Of a DNA stretch of 35,336 bases, positions 31,069 to 35,336 are shown one piece after another. A program made the position numbers and the translations under genes. Every line of letters starts with the position of its first letter. Positions within the stretch are counted from its first letter, which is position 1. Source of the DNA: Anaerolineae bacterium (GTDB taxonomy: Bacteria > Chloroflexota > Anaerolineae > J036 > Brachytrichaceae); contig JAIMBB010000018.1 of NCBI GenBank assembly GCA_023511655.1, forward strand, positions 1 through 35,336. The letters run 5' to 3'. The notes under the pieces were generated by a model that was given only the letters and a program-made list of their open reading frames with translations, was not told the origin of the DNA and did no database searches.

Positions 31069-31946
31069 AGCAGGCAGGAGAGCACCTACCAACGAAACTA
31101 GACCAGGCGCTTGAACGCCTGAAGCTGCGGGCCGAGGAAGCCCGCCAGCGATCCGCAGAGCAGCGCAAGAAGGCCCAGGAGGCCGAGGCCGAACGCCGCA
31201 AGTACCTGGTCGTTCAACTGCCCTTGTGGGCCGACGAGGTTCGCGCCCACCCGAACGAGTCTTGCCGGGCCGCACTGTTCACCGTGCGCCGCGCTCGCAA
31301 GCGCCGCGTCTACACCGACGAGAACATCTTCGTCGTGGGCGACGGCAAGATCAGCTTCACCGGGATCGAGCTGCGCGCCGAGAACGATGAGCTTGTCTGG
31401 TTGCAAATCCTTCACTACGCGAAGGAATACCCTCTAGGCCGGTGGGTCGAGTTCACTCCCCACCAGCTTTGCACCGACATCGGTTGGACGCCGAGCGGCC
31501 CGAACTACAAGCTCTTGCGCGAGTGCCTTCTTCGGTTGAAGGCGACCGCACTCACCATCGAGAGCAAGCGCCTGAACGGCGGCCTTGCCCTCTCCCTGAT
31601 CGGCGACTTCCTCTGGCGTGGTGAAGACGGCAAGCCACTCACCCGCTACGCGGTGCAAGTGCCGCAGGAAATCCGCGACTGGTTCGGCGATTCCAACTTC
31701 ACGCGCCTGAACTGGGAGGCTTACCGCAACCTGCCCCCTGTGTCGCGGAGGCTGTACGACTACGCGGCCAGCCACCGCGACCCCTACCCCCTCAAGGCCG
31801 AGACGATCTACCAGCTCTGCGGCAGCGATGCCGAGAGCGTCGAGAACTTCCGCAAGGTGCTGCGCCGGGCCGTCAAGGCCTTGGACGATAGTGGCTTGCT
31901 CAAGGTGGACATGACCCGCACGGGCCTTGTCCGATTCAAACGCTGA
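31065..31946 (+). CDS. trfA: TrfA-type replication initiator
   Basis: 293-residue initiator. A charged helical N-terminus (LDQALERLKLRAEEARQRSAEQRKKAQEAEAE) precedes the TrfA core: LPLWADEVRAHPNESCRAALFTVRRARKRR, VVGDGKISFTGIELRAENDELVWLQILHYAKEYPLG, and RLYDYAASHRDPYPLKAETIYQLCGSDAESV. RK2 TrfA shows the same blocks in the same order. It binds oriV iterons and loads DnaB with host DnaA, consistent with the DnaA boxes at 1424-1444. AGGAGG precedes ATG 31065. Confidence 0.95.
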   Translation: MKQAGEHLPTKLDQALERLKLRAEEARQRSAEQRKKAQEAEAERRKYLVVQLPLWADEVRAHPNESCRAALFTVRRARKRRVYTDENIFVVGDGKISFTGIELRAENDELVWLQILHYAKEYPLGRWVEFTPHQLCTDIGWTPSGPNYKLLRECLLRLKATALTIESKRLNGGLALSLIGDFLWRGEDGKPLTRYAVQVPQEIRDWFGDSNFTRLNWEAYRNLPPVSRRLYDYAASHRDPYPLKAETIYQLCGSDAESVENFRKVLRRAVKALDDSGLLKVDMTRTGLVRFKR

Positions 31947-31967
31947 GGCTTGTTGCATCGGTTCCCT

Positions 31968-31982
31968 TTTATTCACCATAGG
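31968..31982 (+). promoter_or_regulatory. putative operator upstream of the OmpA-like gene
   Basis: TTTATTCACCATAGG holds the TTATTCACCATA core in the 46-bp gap after trfA, 11 bp before ATG 31993. A TTGCAT at 31953 might serve as -35, but no good -10 is placed behind it. Confidence 0.45.
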
Positions 31983-31992
31983 AGCGCACGAC

Positions 31993-32961
31993 ATGAAGAA
32001 AACCGCCATCGCCGGGGCCATCGTTGCGGCCTTGGCGCTCACCGCCTGCGCCACCCCCGACCGCGCCCCCGTTTCCTCGCTGCGCTTTGGCTACGCTACG
32101 GAGGGCGGCCAGGCCATCGGCCTGGTGCGCGCTTTCGATGACGGCCAGCGCACCGCCCTGCAATTCGTCACCGACCCGCCCGCCTCGCTGATGGTCTTCG
32201 ACGACGAAGGCAAGGCCATCGCCTACGAGCGGATCGGCCAGAACGCCGTTTTGCCGGGGCTGCACGCCCCGCTGCGGGTTCAAGTCGGCCCGGTGACAGC
32301 CACCGTCAAGGCAACCGCGCCCCTCGCCGGGTCTGTTACAAAGGAACCGATTCAACAACCTGCGCCGGAGGCCGCCCCGGCCACCGGCAGCACGCCGACC
32401 AGCCAGGTCAAGCAAGAAGACCCCGAGCTTCTGGCCGCGCGAGCTGCGCTCAAGCTGGCCGAAAAGCAGATCGCCGAGCTGCGCGCCGAGCTGGATCGGG
32501 TCAAGGCCAGCGCCGCCCCGGCCACGGCAGAAGACAAGGCCATCGCGCAGCGGATCGACAAGCTCGAATCCCTGGTAGCCGATGCCGCGAGCGTCATCCT
32601 GCGCGTCGAGTTCGGCTTCAACAGCGCCGACTTCCAGCCTTCGGCGGAAGTTAGCCGCGTCCTGGTGCCTGCCGCCAAGGCCGCCGAGCGCGTCACGGTG
32701 CGCGGCTACACCGACAGCCCGGTGATCGACGACGCGAACCGCAAGATCGCCCTCGCGCGCGCGCTGGCCGCGCGGCAGTACCTGATCGCCCAGGGCGTAG
32801 ACCCGAAGAAGATTCGGGTCTACTACAAATCGGCGGGCGGCTTCATCGCCGACAACGGCACGCAGGAGGGCCGCGCCAAGAACCGGCGCGTAGACATCGA
32901 GATCGTGAACAGCCGCCTCGCTGGCCTGAAGAACGCCGCCGAAGTGCTGGCGAAGAAGTGA
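31993..32961 (+). CDS. OmpA-like lipoprotein
   Basis: 322 residues with signal and lipobox MKKTAIAGAIVAALALTAC (Cys19). Residues 30-105 form a beta-rich domain, then comes a Pro/Ala linker, a coiled coil (LLAARAALKLAEKQIAELRAELDRVKA) and a C-terminal OmpA peptidoglycan-binding domain (VEFGFNSADFQPSAEVSRVLVP, TVRGYTDSPVIDDANRKIALARALAARQYL, KNRRVDIEIV). It would tether the outer membrane to the wall, possibly stabilising the mating channel. ATG at 31993 is chosen for the lipobox. Confidence 0.88.
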   Translation: MKKTAIAGAIVAALALTACATPDRAPVSSLRFGYATEGGQAIGLVRAFDDGQRTALQFVTDPPASLMVFDDEGKAIAYERIGQNAVLPGLHAPLRVQVGPVTATVKATAPLAGSVTKEPIQQPAPEAAPATGSTPTSQVKQEDPELLAARAALKLAEKQIAELRAELDRVKASAAPATAEDKAIAQRIDKLESLVADAASVILRVEFGFNSADFQPSAEVSRVLVPAAKAAERVTVRGYTDSPVIDDANRKIALARALAARQYLIAQGVDPKKIRVYYKSAGGFIADNGTQEGRAKNRRVDIEIVNSRLAGLKNAAEVLAKK

Positions 32962-33008
32962 GGCCAGCATGATCGCCGCACCGATCCCGAACACCTCCCT
33001 TTCCCGGA

Positions 33009-33052
33009 CTGGTGACAACCGACACGCCTCGGTCGCGGCCAGGTGTCACCAG
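33009..33052. repeat. TGGTGACA/TGTCACCA hairpin element, copy 6
   Basis: CTGGTGACA at 33009-33017 and TGTCACCAG at 33044-33052, between the OmpA-like gene and the next lipoprotein. The interior is unlike copy 1. Confidence 0.8.
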
Positions 33053-33082
33053 TTCAAAACCGCAACCACAGGAGAACACACC

Positions 33083-33580
33083 ATGCTCAAGCGCCTCATC
33101 CTCGCCGCCACCGTCGCGGCAACCCTTGCGGCTTGCGCGCCGCTGCCGAAGCTGCCGCAACTGCCCACCATCGGCGGGCGTGCCGTCACCCTCGGCCCTT
33201 CGGGTGGCTACCAAGAGCCGAACGTCACCGTCGCCGTCCCGCCGGATGCCTGCAACGCCGACGCCTTCATCGAAGGCTACAAGGCCGACTACTACCTGAC
33301 GTGGAACCGGTTCGTCGGGCCGAAGGAAAGCATCTACCAGACCCAGGCGCAGCAGCGCCCGAGCGATGCCCGTGTCGCGTGGAACCTCTCGCTCTACAAG
33401 GGCAAGCAGTTCAACCTGAACGGCTACGACAACCGCGCGGCCATCTATGGCCCGCAGAACCTTGCTTCGCCCGATTACGCGCTGCGCTGCGCGGCCACCA
33501 GCTACCAGAAGGGCAAGAACGCGGGCACGGCGGCGGCCATGCAGGCCTTCAAGCAGCTCGAAGCGCAGGAGCGTCAATGA
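33083..33580 (+). CDS. lipoprotein of unknown function
   Basis: 165 residues with lipobox MLKRLILAATVAATLAAC (Cys18). The mature part includes VTVAVPPDACNADAFIEGYKADYYLTWNRFVG and CAATSYQKGKNAGTAAAMQAFKQLEAQ. A longer frame from 32969 would place a hairpin element in the coding part and spoil the signal peptide. AGGAG precedes ATG 33083. No family recognised. Confidence 0.8.
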   Translation: MLKRLILAATVAATLAACAPLPKLPQLPTIGGRAVTLGPSGGYQEPNVTVAVPPDACNADAFIEGYKADYYLTWNRFVGPKESIYQTQAQQRPSDARVAWNLSLYKGKQFNLNGYDNRAAIYGPQNLASPDYALRCAATSYQKGKNAGTAAAMQAFKQLEAQERQ

Positions 33581-33621
33581 TGAGCGGCCACAAAATCATC
33601 ATCGGCGAGGTAAGCCCATGA
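33577..33621 (+). CDS. 14-codon coupled leader frame
   Basis: MMSGHKIIIGEVSP. The ATG overlaps the lipoprotein stop, and its own TGA overlaps the ATG at 33618. It may only couple translation between the two genes rather than make a functional peptide. Confidence 0.35.
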   Translation: MMSGHKIIIGEVSP

Positions 33622-34154
33622 CAAGGTGCTCAGTTACTGTAGACGATGCGCTTCATGGCGCGCTGCGGCGCGCTGCGCGTCGTGCAGGAATCACGCAAGA
33701 TCAGCTTCTCTATCAGGCACTGAGCGCCTACCTGCATACGACGCGACAGCTTCCCGAAGAATCTTTCGGTAGTGGTGCATTCATCTACTTGGTTGGAACG
33801 GATGAAAGTGATGCCGTGAAGGTTGGCAAGACCACTGTCCCTAAAGCCAGACTTTCTTACTACCGCAGTCGCGCGGCGGTCGGCTACTACGCCATGTGGC
33901 AGCTTTACCCTGCACACGTACCCGATCTTGAAGTTATCGAGCGCGAGATTCTTTCGCGCTACGGCGGCCCTGGGTCGCGCAATGGAGTGCGCACTGAGGG
34001 TGGCGTCAAGAGAAACACTCGTGAAGTCTTGGATAGGCGAGGAAGGAAACATTGCTTTCCTTTCAACACTCGGGAGTTGCTTGCCTTAGACCGCTACGAG
34101 GCGGTTAGAGCACTGGATACCGTCATAGGGGAGCGTGGTTTTAGAGTTTTGTGA
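33618..34154 (+). CDS. RHH plus GIY-YIG-like (T5orf172/MUG113) protein
   Basis: 178 residues. The N-terminus (RCSVTVDDALHGALRRAARRAGITQDQLLYQALSAYL) looks like a ribbon-helix-helix or CopG-type unit. From residue 50 the T5orf172-like domain follows: GAFIYLVGTDESDAVKVGKTTVPKARLSYYRS, then VIEREILSRYGGPGSRNGVRTEGG. That domain belongs to the GIY-YIG nuclease superfamily, often in phage and mobile DNA. Codon use is visibly less GC-rich than the neighbours, suggesting recent acquisition. Activity is unproven. Confidence 0.72.
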   Translation: MTRCSVTVDDALHGALRRAARRAGITQDQLLYQALSAYLHTTRQLPEESFGSGAFIYLVGTDESDAVKVGKTTVPKARLSYYRSRAAVGYYAMWQLYPAHVPDLEVIEREILSRYGGPGSRNGVRTEGGVKRNTREVLDRRGRKHCFPFNTRELLALDRYEAVRALDTVIGERGFRVL

Positions 34155-34155
34155 A

Positions 34156-34199
34156 CTGGTAGCAGGCCTCGCGCCTGGCCAGCTCGCCTCTGTCACCAG
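34156..34199. repeat. TGGTGACA/TGTCACCA hairpin element, copy 7
   Basis: Degenerate left end CTGGTAGCA and intact right end TGTCACCAG. The interior matches copies 1 and 3 in reverse orientation. It starts 2 bp after the 33618-34154 stop. Confidence 0.75.
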
Positions 34200-34255
34200 A
34201 GGCGCTTGATCGGCTGCACATTCCCGGCTTTTCCTCCCTGAGCCGTGCAGTCTTT

Positions 34256-34285
34256 GGGCCACCCCTCACCGGGTGGCCCTTTTTT
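34256..34285 (+). terminator. rho-independent terminator
   Basis: Perfect 9-bp stem GGGCCACCC (34256-34264) and GGGTGGCCC (34271-34279), 6-base loop, then six T (34280-34285). It is the clearest classical terminator in the window and ends the trfA-to-33618 transcription. Confidence 0.92.
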
Positions 34286-34315
34286 CGCCCCTACGCGTGC
34301 GCGGGTGGACAGGAT

Positions 34316-34371
34316 AGGGGGCCAAGAACGGCCCGGCCAAGATAGGCCGCGTTTGCCATTCTTGGCCCCCT
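34316..34371. promoter_or_regulatory. probable resolvase recombination site (res)
   Basis: Perfect 13-bp inverted repeat AGGGGGCCAAGAA (34316-34328) and TTCTTGGCCCCCT (34359-34371), with GGCCAAGATAGGCC between. It lies 51 bp before the resolvase ATG, the usual place of a res site that also serves as operator. Confidence 0.6.
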
Positions 34372-34421
34372 GCGGTAATGTGGGCGCTTTCAGGTATACC
34401 CAAAGTGACCAGGAGGCGACC

Positions 34422-35276
34422 ATGGCCAACCGCACGGGCTACTTCCCCGGAAAGAAGAAGACAAGGCGCAGCGCCATCATCACGCCGCGCACGGCACAGG
34501 ACACGCAGATCGCCGCTATGCCTCGCCCATCGAGGGCAGCGCGCCAGGCGCTCGCCGAGGCCCCGCCGCTGCGCGTCGGCGGCGGCGGCCTGGTCGAAGG
34601 TAGCGACCGGATCATGCGAACGCCCGCCGAGCACCAGGCGCTACGTGGCCTTAAGGTGGCCCGCGTTTACCTGCGCGTGAGCACCGACGAGCAAGACCTG
34701 AAGCGACAGGAGCGCATTCAAGAGGACGCCCGTCAGGCGGGCTACTACATCGCGGGCGTCTACCGCGAGAAGGCCTCGGGCGCGCGCGCCGACCGGCCCG
34801 AGCTGCTGCGCATGATCGACGACTTGCAGCCGGGTGAAGTCGTCATCGCCGAGAAGATCGACCGCATAAGCCGCCTGCCGCTGGCCGAGGCCGAGCGCCT
34901 GGTGGAAGCGATCCAGAGCAAGGGCGCGCGCCTTGCAGTGCCCGGCGTGGTGGATTTGTCCGAGCTGGCCGCTGCCGCCGATGGCGTCACGCGGATCGTG
35001 CTCGAATCAGTTCAAGCGATGCTGCTGCGGCTTGCCTTGCAGATCGCGCGGGACGACTACGAGGCCAGGCGCGAAAGACAGCGGCAGGGCATCGAGCTGG
35101 CCCGCGAAGCGGGCAAGTACGCCGGGAGGCGCGCAGACGACGCCATGCACGCGCGAATCAAGGCACTGCGGGCCGCAGGGCACAGCATCACCGAGACGGC
35201 CAGGCTGGCCGGTTGCAGCGAGAGCCAGGTGAAGCGCGTCACCGCCCTTCAGCGGGCGGCCCAGGCGGGCAAGTGA
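34422..35276 (+). CDS. serine resolvase with N-terminal extension
   Basis: 284-residue recombinase. The catalytic domain begins at about residue 80 (VARVYLRVSTDEQDLKRQ; catalytic Ser87) and continues with REKASGARADRPELLRMI and EKIDRISRLPLAEAERL. The C-terminal HTH is ALRAAGHSITETARLAGCSESQVKRV. Typical small resolvases start at this catalytic strand; the first 78 residues here are a basic, Gly/Ala-rich extension with no known domain. AGGAGG precedes ATG 34422. It would resolve plasmid multimers. Confidence 0.9.
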   Translation: MANRTGYFPGKKKTRRSAIITPRTAQDTQIAAMPRPSRAARQALAEAPPLRVGGGGLVEGSDRIMRTPAEHQALRGLKVARVYLRVSTDEQDLKRQERIQEDARQAGYYIAGVYREKASGARADRPELLRMIDDLQPGEVVIAEKIDRISRLPLAEAERLVEAIQSKGARLAVPGVVDLSELAAAADGVTRIVLESVQAMLLRLALQIARDDYEARRERQRQGIELAREAGKYAGRRADDAMHARIKALRAAGHSITETARLAGCSESQVKRVTALQRAAQAGK

Positions 35277-35320
35277 TGGTGACACCGCGACCTGCGGCCG
35301 CACGGGTTCCTGTCACCATC
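35277..35320. repeat. TGGTGACA/TGTCACCA hairpin element, copy 8
   Basis: ATGGTGACA at 35277-35285 and TGTCACCAT at 35312-35320, starting on the base after the resolvase stop. The ends resemble copy 2 exactly; the interior differs. Confidence 0.8.
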
Positions 35321-35336
35321 GGGCTTGTTGTATGAG

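Noticed and set aside
1-35336. rRNA or tRNA genes and antibiotic-resistance cargo
   Set aside because: No recognisable structure or protein of these kinds was seen on reading.

Overview
The window is a high-GC (judged by eye), tightly packed conjugative plasmid backbone, or most of one. The genes point to a betaproteobacterial or related proteobacterial host. Both window edges are non-coding, so it may be a complete circular plasmid of about 35 kb opened at an arbitrary point, but the sequence alone cannot prove this. The organisation matches broad-host-range plasmids that combine a VirB-type mating-pair apparatus with RK2/RP4-type DNA-processing genes and a TrfA-type initiator. PromA-like plasmids are the closest group I know of; that assignment is inference. 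I found no antibiotic, metal or catabolic resistance cargo.

Layout: (1) 78-1398 is an IS5-type insertion sequence flanked by TTAA, sitting about 25 bp from a perfect back-to-back pair of DnaA boxes in a gene-free, hairpin-rich stretch (1403-1942) that is the best oriV candidate. (2) 1943-12254, minus strand: a two-RHH regulator gene, then a complete virB operon transcribed virB11-B2-B3-B4-B5-eex/B7-like-B6-B8-B9-B10, most genes overlapping or within a few bases. (3) 12333-14445, plus strand: a RepB-type primase gene and a zeta-type toxin-antitoxin pair. (4) 14606-16394, minus: traM-traL-traK. (5) 16395-16725: oriT/regulatory region with ten TGCTTAT-like repeats in 11-bp phase. (6) 16726-23965, plus: relaxosome accessory protein, relaxase with a second gene nested inside it, a secreted protein, a small acidic protein, ArdC antirestriction protein and the VirD4/TraG coupling protein. 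(7) 24063-27561, plus: ssb, traF-type pilin protease, a lipoprotein, a secreted nuclease, a TraB-like protein and the VirB1 transglycosylase. (8) 28211-31946, plus: small hypothetical genes, a KorA/TrfB-like regulator, a WGR protein and trfA. (9) 31993-35276, plus: an OmpA-like lipoprotein, another lipoprotein, an RHH plus GIY-YIG-like protein and a serine resolvase with a probable res site.

The genes form one transfer-and-maintenance machine. TraK, the 16726 protein and relaxase process oriT; VirD4 hands DNA to the VirB channel; VirB1 and the protease support pilus assembly; SSB and ArdC help establishment; TrfA replicates; resolvase and zeta-antitoxin stabilise. A shared control layer is visible: three near-identical promoters with a CCATATGG palindrome in the spacer, plus related sites elsewhere, probably read by the KorA-like protein.

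Most notable observations: the phased TGCTTAT arrays at oriT with a second five-copy array 11.5 kb away; the gene nested in the relaxase; a 12-codon fossil of a topoisomerase III (traE) start; KfrB-like modules at the C-termini of both the zeta toxin and ArdC; and a family of 42-45 bp TGGTGACA/TGTCACCA hairpin elements placed directly behind stop codons.
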